Assembly: GCA_003612395.1 (NCBI GenBank)
Contig: RAYQ01000008.1
Location: 1 to 64,000, forward strand
From: Parablautia intestinalis
GTDB lineage: Bacteria > Bacillota > Clostridia > Lachnospirales > Lachnospiraceae
DNA length: 64,000 nt
Direction of reading: 5' to 3'
Positions 17,137 to 25,768 of the stretch are shown here, one piece after another; position 1 is the stretch's first letter, and every line of letters begins with the position of its first letter. A model generated the notes under the pieces. It searched no databases and had not been told where the DNA came from. It saw only the letters and a program-made list of their open reading frames with translations. The translations under genes and the position numbers were made by a program.

Positions 17137-18489
17137 TTGATGGGAAGATTATTTGGTACGGATGGTGTCAGAGGAGTGGCTAATGATGAGCTAACACCGC
17201 TGCTTGCCATGCAGTTAGGGCAGGCAGGCGCATATGTGCTCACAAAGGAAAATATGCATAAACCAACTATTATGGTAGGATGTGATACCAGAATTTCGGG
17301 AGATATGCTTGCAAATGCACTGATGGCAGGTATCTGCTCTGTAGGCGCCAATGCCGTTTATGTGGGTGTAATTCCCACGCCGGCCGTGGCTTATCTCACC
17401 AGGAAGTATAAGGTGGATGCGGGTGTTGTGATTTCAGCTTCCCATAACCCGGTGGAATTTAACGGTATCAAGTTCTTTGACGGGGACGGATATAAGCTGC
17501 CGGATGCGCTTGAAGATGAGATAGAGTCCATTATTAAAGGCGGAATGAATGGAATCAAATTTCCAATAGGCGCTAATGTGGGTAAAATAAAATATCGTAC
17601 GGATGCAAGGGAAGAGTACATTAACCATTCTATCCAGTCTGTAAAAATTGATTTGTCAGGGCTGAAAATAGTGGTGGACTGCGCAGAGGGCGCTGCCTAC
17701 TATACCTCGGTTGAGGCACTGCGTGAGCTGGGAGGAAATATTGTGGCGATTCACAATATGCCTGATGGAACGAACATCAATGCCAACTGCGGATCTACAC
17801 ATATGGAGGAATTAAAGGCCAGAGTGGTTTATGAAAAGGCAAACATAGGGCTTGCATTTGACGGGGATGCAGATAGGCTTCTGGCTGTAGATGAGCAGGG
17901 AAATGTTGTAGACGGCGATCAGATCATGGCCATTATTGGAAATCATATGAAGGCAAGTGGCGATTTAGCCAACGATACGATTGTGGTTACGGTTATGAGC
18001 AACCTGGGATTTACGCTTATGGCTGAAAAGAACGGCATTCATGTGGAACAGACAAAAGTCGGTGACAGATATGTTCTTGAAAGAATGAAAGAGATTAACG
18101 CCAGCCTTGGAGGAGAGCAGTCAGGCCATATTATTTTCTTAAAAGAAAATACAACCGGTGATGGACTTTTAAGCGCCCTGCATCTGCTAAAAGTAATGGT
18201 AGAAACAGGAAAAACTTTGTCAGAGCTTTCTTCTGTTATGGAAGTTCTTCCTCAGGCGCTCATCAATGCAAAAGTGCCAAACCATAAAAAAGAAAAATAT
18301 ATGGAATATCCGGAGATTGCATCCGCTATCCAGGGACTTAATGATAAATTTGCCGGAGAGGGCAGGGTGCTAATCCGGCCTTCGGGGACGGAGCCCTTTG
18401 TCCGTGTTATGATAGAGGGGAAGGACCAGAAAATGATTGAGGATGAAGCAAAACAGCTGGCGGAACTGATTCAGAACATTATGTTGTAG
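17137..18489 (+). CDS. glmM: Phosphoglucosamine mutase GlmM
   Basis: Converts glucosamine-6-phosphate to glucosamine-1-phosphate for UDP-GlcNAc and peptidoglycan synthesis. The 450-residue protein has the phosphoserine loop ISASHNPVEFNGIKFF with catalytic Ser101, the metal loop DGDADR near residue 245, the sugar-binding loop GEQSGHIIF, and the phosphate-binding loop RPSGTEPFVRVM near the C terminus. It starts FGTDGVRG as in other GlmM proteins. GGAGG precedes the ATG. It lies third in the cdaA-cdaR-glmM cluster, where CdaA and GlmM proteins are known to interact in several Firmicutes. Confidence 0.97.
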   Translation: MMGRLFGTDGVRGVANDELTPLLAMQLGQAGAYVLTKENMHKPTIMVGCDTRISGDMLANALMAGICSVGANAVYVGVIPTPAVAYLTRKYKVDAGVVISASHNPVEFNGIKFFDGDGYKLPDALEDEIESIIKGGMNGIKFPIGANVGKIKYRTDAREEYINHSIQSVKIDLSGLKIVVDCAEGAAYYTSVEALRELGGNIVAIHNMPDGTNINANCGSTHMEELKARVVYEKANIGLAFDGDADRLLAVDEQGNVVDGDQIMAIIGNHMKASGDLANDTIVVTVMSNLGFTLMAEKNGIHVEQTKVGDRYVLERMKEINASLGGEQSGHIIFLKENTTGDGLLSALHLLKVMVETGKTLSELSSVMEVLPQALINAKVPNHKKEKYMEYPEIASAIQGLNDKFAGEGRVLIRPSGTEPFVRVMIEGKDQKMIEDEAKQLAELIQNIML

Positions 18490-18566
18490 AACACTTAAGA
18501 CATAAGGCTGGCTTGTCCGGACTGTGCTGTTTGAGAATGGCAGAAAAATATTGGAGGAAAATGCTT

Positions 18567-18830
18567 ATGGTAAGCCAAAAAGTGGTTATTAAGAACCCAA
18601 CAGGTCTTCACTTAAGGCCGGCCGGCATCCTGTGTAAGGAAGCAATGCAGTTCAAATCCTTGATAACCTTTACATTTAGGGGAAATACTGCGAATGCCAA
18701 AAGTGTGCTGAGCGTTTTGGGAGCCTGTGTAAAAAGCGGCGATGAAATTGAGTTTATCTGCGAGGGCGAGGATGAAGTGGAAGCGCTTCAAACGCTGGTA
18801 AAGGCAATTGAAAGCGGTTTGGGGGAATAA
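18567..18830 (+). CDS. ptsH: HPr-family phosphocarrier protein
   Basis: An 87-residue HPr. The ATG at 18567 is chosen because it sits 9 nt after GGAGG and places the two regulatory residues at their canonical positions: His15 in NPTGLHLRPAG and Ser46 in NAKSVLSVLG. An ATG at 18561 is only 3 nt from GGAGG. His15 accepts phosphate from enzyme I, and Ser46 is the HPr-kinase site used in carbon catabolite control. The active-site sequence is HLRPAG rather than the more common HARPA, so it could be a specialised HPr paralogue. No ptsI is adjacent. Confidence 0.88.
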   Translation: MVSQKVVIKNPTGLHLRPAGILCKEAMQFKSLITFTFRGNTANAKSVLSVLGACVKSGDEIEFICEGEDEVEALQTLVKAIESGLGE

Positions 18831-18857
18831 ATACAATTAGTTTGAAAGCGAGAAGAC

Positions 18858-20537
18858 ATGTTAAATTATAAGCGATACAGAAAAAACCCGGTGGTTGTTT
18901 ACCCGGAGAGGCAGTGGCCGGAAAAAGAGATTGAGAAAGCACCTGTCTGGTGCAGTGTGGATTTAAGGGATGGTAATCAGGCATTAATTGATCCCATGAT
19001 TGTCAGCGAAAAAATAGAGATGTTTCAGTATCTGATAAAGCTTGGGTTTAAAGAGATTGAAATTGGTTTTCCAGCTGCAAGCCAGATTGAATATGACTTT
19101 TTACGCCAGCTGATAGAGAGAAAGATGATTCCGGATGATGTTTGCGTGCAAGTGCTTACACAATGCCGTGAGGAATTAATTGAACGTACTTTTGAATCTA
19201 TTGAAGGATGTAAAAAGGCAATTGTGCACATTTATAATTCCACTTCCACTCTGCAGAGGGATGTTGTATTTGGAATGGAAAAAAAGGAAATCATTGATAT
19301 TGCCGTAAAGGGAACACAGATGGTAAAGGAGAGGGCGGCCAGGTTCCCCGGTGAAATTATTCTGGAATATTCTCCGGAAAGTTTTACAGGAACAGAGCTG
19401 GATTTTGCACTGGAAATCTGTACTGCAGTGCAGGAGACATGGGGGGCCTCTAAGGAAAATCCTATTATTATAAACCTTCCTTCCACTGTGGAGATGAATA
19501 CTCCTAACGTTTACGCGGATCAGATTGAATGGATGAACCGGCATTTTCAAAACAGGGAAAGTATTATCTTAAGTGTACACCCCCACAATGACAGAGGAAC
19601 CGGGGTGGCTTCGGCAGAGCTTGCCATGCTGGCCGGTGCCGAGAGGGTAGAAGGTACTTTGTTCGGCAATGGAGAAAGAACGGGAAATGTTGATATACTC
19701 AATATCGCTTACAACATGTTTTCCCAGGGAGTGGATCCTGAGCTCAATATTGAAAAAGTGAACGAAATAATTGAAATATATGAAAGGTGCTGTAAGATAC
19801 CTGTTCACCCCAGACATCCTTATGCCGGCAAGCTTGTGTTTACTGCGTTTTCAGGCTCTCATCAGGATGCCATTAATAAGGGCGTAAGGGCAATGAAAGA
19901 GCGCGGCAGCGAGCATTGGCAGGTGCCATATCTGCCCATTGATCCTTCAGATATCGGCAGAGAGTATGAACCTATTGTGCGTATCAATTCCCAGTCCGGA
20001 AAAGGCGGCGTGGCATTTATCATGGATACTTACTTTGGCTTTAAGCTGCCAAAGGGGATGCACAGAGAATTTGCCGATGTCATACAGGCAATTTCTGAAG
20101 CAAAAGGCGAAGTTTCACCAGACGAGATTATGCAGGCGTTCCGAGAGGAATATTTGCAAAAGAAAGAACCTATCCATTTTCGCAGGCTGCGGGTAGATGA
20201 TTTAAGTGGAGAAACCCGGTCAGAGTTTGATACACGGGTATTGGTGAAATATACGAACAGAGGTGCTGAAAAGGCCTTTGAGGCTGTGGGAAATGGTCCC
20301 ATAGATGCGGTGCAGAGAGGTTTGCAGGTAGAACTTGGCGCAAGGATAAAGATTCTTGATTATGAAGAGCATGCGCTTCAAAGCGGATCAAATTCACAGG
20401 CAGCGGCATATATTCATCTTTTGGATTCCGACAGCGGAAAAGTTACCTATGGTGTGGGTGTAAGCTCCAATATTACCAGAGCTTCGGTGAGAGCTATTTT
20501 CTCAGCGGTTAACCGATTGGGGCTGGGAGAGAGATAA
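18858..20537 (+). CDS. leuA: 2-isopropylmalate synthase
   Basis: Condenses acetyl-CoA with 2-oxoisovalerate, the first step of leucine synthesis. The 559-residue product has the catalytic N-terminal motif SVDLRDGNQALIDPM (residues 34-48), the metal-binding HPHND near residue 240, and a C-terminal LeuA regulatory domain from about residue 430. The longer form beginning with YRKNPVVVYPERQWPEKEI is the type often annotated LeuA2 in Clostridia. No other leu genes are next to it; it is followed by a strong bidirectional terminator. Confidence 0.93.
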   Translation: MLNYKRYRKNPVVVYPERQWPEKEIEKAPVWCSVDLRDGNQALIDPMIVSEKIEMFQYLIKLGFKEIEIGFPAASQIEYDFLRQLIERKMIPDDVCVQVLTQCREELIERTFESIEGCKKAIVHIYNSTSTLQRDVVFGMEKKEIIDIAVKGTQMVKERAARFPGEIILEYSPESFTGTELDFALEICTAVQETWGASKENPIIINLPSTVEMNTPNVYADQIEWMNRHFQNRESIILSVHPHNDRGTGVASAELAMLAGAERVEGTLFGNGERTGNVDILNIAYNMFSQGVDPELNIEKVNEIIEIYERCCKIPVHPRHPYAGKLVFTAFSGSHQDAINKGVRAMKERGSEHWQVPYLPIDPSDIGREYEPIVRINSQSGKGGVAFIMDTYFGFKLPKGMHREFADVIQAISEAKGEVSPDEIMQAFREEYLQKKEPIHFRRLRVDDLSGETRSEFDTRVLVKYTNRGAEKAFEAVGNGPIDAVQRGLQVELGARIKILDYEEHALQSGSNSQAAAYIHLLDSDSGKVTYGVGVSSNITRASVRAIFSAVNRLGLGER

Positions 20538-20572
20538 AGAAAAATAAAAACAATACCAAAAGCTGTCATAAT

Positions 20573-20606
20573 AAAAGCCTTTCGGGAAATTCCGAAAGGC
20601 TTTTTA
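20573..20606. terminator. Bidirectional terminator, leuA / DUF3048
   Basis: AAAAGCCTTTCGG and CCGAAAGGCTTTT form a perfect 13-bp stem with a GAAATT loop between the convergent leuA and DUF3048 genes. A and T tracts on the two sides allow termination in both directions. Confidence 0.9.
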
Positions 20607-20611
20607 ATAAT

Positions 20612-21778
20612 TTACATTGTTATTGTCTTTCCGTCCACCATAAAAGCATCGTCATTTGGAAGAATGCAGATCATTGTCTTTCCTGTATTCAGCTTTATTT
20701 CATTGCCATTATCATCATAGTATCTGGTAGCGCCATAGTCAGAGGTCTTTTCCCAGGTAACATGAATACCCCTCCCATTGGTAAAAAACCAGCCATCCCG
20801 GGTAGTGTCGTGACACTGAAAGGAGAGATATCCTTTCTGGTCCCTGACTTCAAAATAAGTGCTCTGTACCAGTAAATTTTTAAAAGTTAAAGGTGTGTTG
20901 GCTGCAAGATCTACGTGAGGGCCGTCAGGTGTTCCGGGCAGATGCTGGTATCTGTCATAAAGGCCGGTATCTTTATTATATTTAAAGTAGCAGTTGGTAA
21001 GGGGATAAGCAAGTGACATATCCACCTCATATGCTCTGATGGAATCCGTATATTGCGTCAACATATTGGGATTTTGATCAGATGAAAAGAGAAAATGCTG
21101 TTCATCTGAATAATTATCCCTGTAATTGAGAGAATATCCGGCATTGTTGATATATTTTTTGATTAGGGATGAGCTTGTAAAAGCATTGTCAAAATCATTC
21201 TTAGCCACATCGCGGAAATGATAGGTTTTGGAAATGTCAATATTTAAATTTATATTGTCTGAATCATTTCTGTCAAGCAGATCATCCATATAAAAGGGAC
21301 CGCCGTAGTGTATGTGGAAAGCATCCCACTCAAAAGACCAGTACATGAAATAATCCCGGCTGCTTCTAATGTTTCCAATCTTATCTGTATCGTCCCAGCT
21401 TTCACATATTCCCATCAAACGGGTAATATTGGATTCCACATTACATTCATATAAAATATCAGCCTTAGAGATTCCATACTGGCTTGCTGTTTTGGTATTG
21501 GGCACCATAAAAGAAATGGGGCGCCTTTTGGCAGTCTTTTCATCAATCCATTCATTGGTAATACGGCTTCTGACCATGCCCTCCATAGGAGGAAGATCCG
21601 TAGCAGGTTCAGGCGAAAACATATCTTCCCCAGCCTTTTCAGGCAGGGAAGTTTGTGTAACAGACTGAGGATTATCAATCGGTTCTAAAGCTGTCTTAGG
21701 AGCATCTTTTGAAGTGCAGCCTGAAAATAAAAGCAATGGAAAGAGGCAGGTCATAATAATTTTTTGAAATTTTTTCAT
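20612..21778 (-). CDS. DUF3048 (YerB-like) lipoprotein, copy 1
   Basis: A 388-residue secreted lipoprotein: basic N terminus, hydrophobic core and lipobox LLLFSGC with the cysteine at residue 21. The mature part begins with a Pro/Glu-rich linker, then the DUF3048 domain with EGMVRSRITNEWID, RPISFMV, ADILYECNVE, IGNIRSSRDYFMYW and IHYGGPFYMDDLL. The C terminus has FTNGRGIHVTWEK, GNEIKLNTGKTMICI. The family includes YerB of Bacillus; its role is not established. It lies 34 nt downstream of a paralogue in the same orientation, a tandem duplication. Confidence 0.85.
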   Translation of the reverse strand: MKKFQKIIMTCLFPLLLFSGCTSKDAPKTALEPIDNPQSVTQTSLPEKAGEDMFSPEPATDLPPMEGMVRSRITNEWIDEKTAKRRPISFMVPNTKTASQYGISKADILYECNVESNITRLMGICESWDDTDKIGNIRSSRDYFMYWSFEWDAFHIHYGGPFYMDDLLDRNDSDNINLNIDISKTYHFRDVAKNDFDNAFTSSSLIKKYINNAGYSLNYRDNYSDEQHFLFSSDQNPNMLTQYTDSIRAYEVDMSLAYPLTNCYFKYNKDTGLYDRYQHLPGTPDGPHVDLAANTPLTFKNLLVQSTYFEVRDQKGYLSFQCHDTTRDGWFFTNGRGIHVTWEKTSDYGATRYYDDNGNEIKLNTGKTMICILPNDDAFMVDGKTITM

Positions 21779-21812
21779 GATGATACCCCTTTATTTACAA
21801 ACTTATCCCCTT

Positions 21813-22988
21813 TTATTTCAGGGCGTTTCCGTCTACATTAATGGTATCCGTATCTTTTACAACACAAATCATGGTTTTGCCGGTGTTGAGCTGAATTTCA
21901 TTTCCGTCATCATCGTAGAACTTTGTAGGGGAATAATCGGTGGATTTTTCCCAGTTTACATGAATTGCTTTGCCATTTGTAAAGAAATAACCGCCTCTGG
22001 TTGTATCGTGAACCTGAAATGCAAGGTATCCTTTGGCGTCTCTTACTTCATGATAGGCAAACTGAACAAGCACATTCTTAAATGCCAGCTGCTGGCTGCC
22101 ATTTGCGGCATCCACATCAGGCTTGCCATACATGGAGCGGTAATATAATCCGTCTTCTTCATTATATGTAAAAGCTGTTTTGGTAATCGGATAAGGCTTT
22201 GATAAATCAATCTCCTTTGCACTGACCGCATCAGCATAAGAGTCTAATGTATTAGGCTCACTTTCCGATGCAAACTTAAAATGATCCGGTTCATAGTAGT
22301 TATCGCGGTAGGTCTTGGAATATCCTAATTTATCTATAGCACTGTTGATCCCTTCCGTGCTTGTATAGGCATTCTGGGGAGCGGAGCGATCTGTGGCACG
22401 GTAAAATGCGTTTTCATATAAACCGGATTTCCCGCCTGCACCGTAGCTGCAGCCTGTTATATTGTTGGTGCTCTCCTGCTCAATCAGATCATCTATATAG
22501 AAAGGTCCTCCAAAATGAACATAGATAGAATCCCATTCAAGTGCCCAGTAGATGAAATAATCGCGGCTACTTCTTACATTCCCAATCCGCTCTAAATTCT
22601 GCCAGTCTTTAAACACGGCCATGCTCCTGGTGATACCGCCCTCAACAGGACATTCATATAAAAGATCTGCCTTTGAAAAATTGTAATGGGGCAGAGCGCC
22701 GGAATCATTAGGACTCATTACGGCTATAGGTCTTACGTCTTCAAGAGAACCGTCTATCCACTCATTGGTAAGAGGACTGCGAACCATACCTTCCTGCGGA
22801 GGAACATCTGCTTCGTCTTCCGGTTCCTGCGGTTCTTCGGATTCTTCTTCAGGAGTTGTTGGTTCAGTAATTGGTTCTACAATGGGCTGAACAAGAGTCT
22901 CACTGACCTCTTCATCTTTTTTTCCACATCCAAATAGCATAAGAGATGAAGATAAGGCTACAAGAAAGAGTACTTGTAATCTTTTCAT
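21813..22988 (-). CDS. DUF3048 (YerB-like) lipoprotein, copy 2
   Basis: A 391-residue paralogue of the downstream gene with the same block order (EGMVRSPLTNEWID, ADLLYECPVEGGITRSM, IGNVRSSRDYFIYW, VHFGGPFYIDDLI, GNEIQLNTGKTMICV). It has lipobox SLMLFGC and a strongly acidic Glu/Pro-rich linker just after it. The ATG at 22988 (minus) follows GAGG with 8-nt spacing; an upstream in-frame ATG at 23012 does not. It carries an insertion with a Gly-rich CSYGAGGKSG segment absent from copy 1. The two proteins probably act outside the membrane; function unknown. Confidence 0.85.
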   Translation of the reverse strand: MKRLQVLFLVALSSSLMLFGCGKKDEEVSETLVQPIVEPITEPTTPEEESEEPQEPEDEADVPPQEGMVRSPLTNEWIDGSLEDVRPIAVMSPNDSGALPHYNFSKADLLYECPVEGGITRSMAVFKDWQNLERIGNVRSSRDYFIYWALEWDSIYVHFGGPFYIDDLIEQESTNNITGCSYGAGGKSGLYENAFYRATDRSAPQNAYTSTEGINSAIDKLGYSKTYRDNYYEPDHFKFASESEPNTLDSYADAVSAKEIDLSKPYPITKTAFTYNEEDGLYYRSMYGKPDVDAANGSQQLAFKNVLVQFAYHEVRDAKGYLAFQVHDTTRGGYFFTNGKAIHVNWEKSTDYSPTKFYDDDGNEIQLNTGKTMICVVKDTDTINVDGNALK

Positions 22989-23049
22989 CAATATTTCCTC
23001 GCTTTCTTTCATATAATTATAACAGTATGCCTAAAATCACACGGTAATA

Positions 23050-23078
23050 ATTATAGCACAGAAAGCAACAAGCGTCAC
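23050..23078 (-). promoter_or_regulatory. Promoter for the DUF3048 pair
   Basis: Read on the minus strand, GTGACG and a perfect TATAAT are spaced by 17 nt, about 60 nt upstream of the first DUF3048 gene. The -35 matches consensus at four of six bases. Confidence 0.45.
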
Positions 23079-23162
23079 TAGAAAAATATGTAAAATGTTA
23101 TACAAAATTATTAAGAAATTATTACGATGCAAATTAAAAAAAAGAATGATTTTGGGAAATAC

Positions 23163-23191
23163 TTGTCTAAAATGGATTTAAAGGGTAAAAT
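23163..23191 (+). promoter_or_regulatory. Promoter for rmlD
   Basis: TTGTCT and TAAAAT are spaced by 17 nt, about 80 nt upstream of rmlD. The leader formed would contain the hairpin and family A leader motif at 23221-23275. Confidence 0.5.
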
Positions 23192-23220
23192 AATAAACAG
23201 TTATTATGAAAAGTAAATAC

Positions 23221-23275
23221 TTGTGCTTCAAAGCACAAATTTGCAGGTGGAGAAAGGAGCCTGGTTCTTAATATG
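23221..23275 (+). repeat. Leader motif family A, copy 3, with hairpin
   Basis: TTGTGCT (23221-23227) pairs with AGCACAA (23232-23238), and the AAATTTGCAGGTGGAGAAAG motif follows directly, ending at the start codon. An upstream TGCAAATT near 23127 could pair with AATTTGCA. This copy has GGTGGAG where copies 1 and 2 have GGTTGAG. Confidence 0.6.
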
Positions 23276-24118
23276 AAAAAAATAATTGTGACTGGTTGTA
23301 ATGGACAGCTTGGACGTGCAATTAATCTTGAGTGGAAAGACAATCATGATATTGAATTGGTAAATACCGATGTGGCTGAACTGGATATTACAAATATTGA
23401 CAAGGTAATGGAGTTTGTAAGAGGAGTAAAGCCTTATGCGATAATCAACTGTGCGGCTCACACAGGCGTGGATGCCTGTGAGGACGAGCTGGACAAAGCC
23501 TACCGTATTAATGCCATCGGCCCAAAGAATCTGAGCATTGCCGCTTCGGAGACAGGTGCAAAGATGGTTCATATTTCTACAGATTACGTATTTGACGGGA
23601 ATACGGATAAGCCTTATTTTGAGTTTGACCGGCCTAATCCCCAGGGAGTATATGGAGCTACTAAGCTGGCAGGAGAAAATATGGTAAAAGATTTTACCCA
23701 CCGCTATTTCATTTTAAGGACAGCATGGCTTTATGGGGACGGAAAGAATTTTGTGAAGACAATGCTGCGCCTTTCCGAAAGCAATGATAAAGTCAGAGTA
23801 GTAGGCGACCAGGTGGGGAGCCCCACCAGCGCGGCGGAGCTTGCGCGCGCAATAAGTCAGCTTATATTTACGGAAAATTATGGATTGTTTCATGCCACCT
23901 GTGAGGGGAGCTGTTCATGGGCAGCATTTACGGAGGAGATCTTCAGGCTGGCAGGAAAAAATACCGGAGTGGAAAAAATTACAACCCGGGAATTTGGCGC
24001 AAAGGCACCGCGGCCAGCTTATTCTATACTGGAAAATTATATGCTTAAGCTCACAGGCGGTTACCAGTTTGCGGATTGGAAGCATGCACTGGCTGTATAT
24101 ATGAGGGAACTGAAATAA
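23273..24118 (+). CDS. rfbD: dTDP-4-dehydrorhamnose reductase
   Basis: The last step of dTDP-L-rhamnose synthesis, an NAD(P)H-dependent short-chain reductase. The 281-residue product has the Rossmann motif VTGCNGQLGRA at residues 6-16, NCAAHTGVDACEDE, STDYVFDG and the catalytic YGATK around residue 128. The expected partners rfbA, rfbB and rfbC are not in this window, so this is a lone copy at the head of a surface-sugar region. The next gene starts 2 nt after its stop. Confidence 0.9.
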   Translation: MKKIIVTGCNGQLGRAINLEWKDNHDIELVNTDVAELDITNIDKVMEFVRGVKPYAIINCAAHTGVDACEDELDKAYRINAIGPKNLSIAASETGAKMVHISTDYVFDGNTDKPYFEFDRPNPQGVYGATKLAGENMVKDFTHRYFILRTAWLYGDGKNFVKTMLRLSESNDKVRVVGDQVGSPTSAAELARAISQLIFTENYGLFHATCEGSCSWAAFTEEIFRLAGKNTGVEKITTREFGAKAPRPAYSILENYMLKLTGGYQFADWKHALAVYMRELK

Positions 24119-24119
24119 T

Positions 24120-24575
24120 ATGGACTTTATTACGGATTTACTTCAAAACCAGGTATTTGTTTCAGCTGCCCTCGGGTGGCTGGTAGCGCAGGTGCTGAAA
24201 ACATTGATTCATTTAATTCTCACCAAACAATTTGTGGCAGAAAGAATGGTGGGAGGCGGGGGTATGCCCAGTTCTCACTCTGCAACGGTATGCGCACTGG
24301 CAACTTCCACGGGGATTAAGTATGGCGGAGGAAGCTTTGAGTTTGCCATAACAGCTATGCTTGCAATAATTGTCATGTATGACGCTATGGGAGTCCGCAG
24401 GGAGACAGGCAAGCAGGGAAGGGTTTTAAATGAAATGATGGAAGTTTTTATGAATATGGGCAAGCAGATTAGCGTGGAAGAACGTCTGAAAGAATTTGTG
24501 GGACACACGCCCCTGCAGGTTTTAATGGGCGCTATATTGGGAACACTCATTGCCATGGCTGTCATGGGGGTATAA
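24120..24575 (+). CDS. Divergent PAP2-family membrane protein
   Basis: A 151-residue protein of the divergent PAP2 (DUF212) family related to phosphatidic-acid phosphatases and vanadium haloperoxidases. The phosphatase-like core is GGGGMPSSHSATVCALATS near residue 42, followed by MYDAMGVRRETGKQ near residue 88; hydrophobic segments lie at both ends. It probably acts on a lipid or isoprenoid phosphate in the membrane, which would suit a glycan locus, but the substrate is unknown. The 2-nt spacing from rfbD implies co-expression. Confidence 0.85.
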   Translation: MDFITDLLQNQVFVSAALGWLVAQVLKTLIHLILTKQFVAERMVGGGGMPSSHSATVCALATSTGIKYGGGSFEFAITAMLAIIVMYDAMGVRRETGKQGRVLNEMMEVFMNMGKQISVEERLKEFVGHTPLQVLMGAILGTLIAMAVMGV

Positions 24576-24666
24576 ATCCAGGGGGAATTATGAAAGCATG
24601 ACGGTTTCAAATCTGATAAAAATTTGTCTGAATATAAAACCAATACAGGAAAAAAGGAGATAATCT

Positions 24667-25740
24667 ATGCAGAAAACAGCTTTAATTACCGGTATAACTG
24701 GACAGGACGGCTCCTATCTGGCAGAATTTTTGTTGGAGAAAGGGTATGAGGTTCACGGCCTGGTGCGCAGGCACAGCATCAGCAATACATCACGTATTGA
24801 TCACCTGATAAACTCAGGTTACCATAAGGTTAAATTTTTTCTTCACTATGCGGATACAACAGATTCCAGTAATTTAATGCGTCTGATATCGGAAATCCGC
24901 CCTACAGAGATTTACAATCTGGCAGCACAATCCCATGTGGGCGTATCCTTTGAGGTGCCGGAATACACTGCGGAGGCTACCGGAGTAAGTACCCTTAAGC
25001 TGCTGGAGGCTGTTCGCGTAAATGGAGGAAACTGCAGATACTACCAGGCATCTACTTCCGAATTATTCGGGGGCCTTCCTGAGACTGCACCGCAAAGCGA
25101 GTCCACGCCTTTTTACCCTAAGAGTCCATATGGTGCGGCAAAGCTGTACTCTTACTGGATTACGGTAAATTACAGAGAATCCTATAATATGTTCGCATGT
25201 AACGGTATTTTATTTAATCATGAATCGCCAAGGCGGGGAGAAAATTTTGTTACAAGAAAAATTACTCTGGCGGTTGCCAATATGATTGCAGGTAAGCAGG
25301 AAAAGCTTTCTCTGGGAAATATGAATGCAAAGCGTGACTGGGGGTTTGCAGGGGATTATGTCAGGGGAATGTGGATGATGCTTCAGCAGGATAAGCCGGA
25401 TGATTATGTGCTTGCGACAAATGAAACCCATACCGTGCGTGAGTTTGTAGAAGCTGCTTTTGGGGAGCTTGGAATTTCCGTCAGGTGGGAAGGCAGCGGT
25501 GTTCATGAAAAGGGCTATGACGAGGAAACAGGGAAATTGCTGGTGGATGTGAATCCTGAATTTTATCGTCCCGCAGAGGTTGAATTTTTGTGGGGAAATG
25601 CCACTAAGGCTGAAAAGACGCTGGGCTGGAAACGGGATGTGGATTTTAACAAACTGGTAGCAATGATGATGGATGCCGACTTAAGAGAAATAGCCGGAAT
25701 CAGTTGTGAGGAATATAAGGAAGGGAAAATGAAGAAATAG
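24667..25740 (+). CDS. gmd: GDP-mannose 4,6-dehydratase
   Basis: Converts GDP-D-mannose to GDP-4-keto-6-deoxymannose, the first step to GDP-L-fucose. The 357-residue product starts [20 protein letters not shown] with the Rossmann glycine motif. It has [30 protein letters not shown], the catalytic [13 protein letters not shown] (Tyr/Lys), and the GDP-binding region [21 protein letters not shown] lies before the ATG. fcl, which completes GDP-fucose, lies 1.8 kb downstream, separated by a membrane-protein gene. Confidence 0.95.
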   Translation: MQKTALITGITGQDGSYLAEFLLEKGYEVHGLVRRHSISNTSRIDHLINSGYHKVKFFLHYADTTDSSNLMRLISEIRPTEIYNLAAQSHVGVSFEVPEYTAEATGVSTLKLLEAVRVNGGNCRYYQASTSELFGGLPETAPQSESTPFYPKSPYGAAKLYSYWITVNYRESYNMFACNGILFNHESPRRGENFVTRKITLAVANMIAGKQEKLSLGNMNAKRDWGFAGDYVRGMWMMLQQDKPDDYVLATNETHTVREFVEAAFGELGISVRWEGSGVHEKGYDEETGKLLVDVNPEFYRPAEVEFLWGNATKAEKTLGWKRDVDFNKLVAMMMDADLREIAGISCEEYKEGKMKK

Positions 25741-25768
25741 CCCTGCCATTGTAAAAGAGGATGATATA

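Noticed and set aside
18490..18530. ACATAAGG... stretch before HPr resembling module 2 of the dispersed repeat
   Set aside because: Similarity drops after about nine bases, so it may be chance.
18513..18566. N-terminal extension of HPr
   Set aside because: The start at 18567 places His15 and Ser46 at canonical positions and has GGAGG at proper distance.
20310..20330. TTTGCAGGTAGAA inside leuA resembling the family A motif
   Set aside because: It is within a conserved coding region, matches only part of the core and has no start codon after it.
21369..22148. Open frames opposite the DUF3048 genes
   Set aside because: They are antisense to well-supported lipoprotein genes and have no start signals or family motifs.
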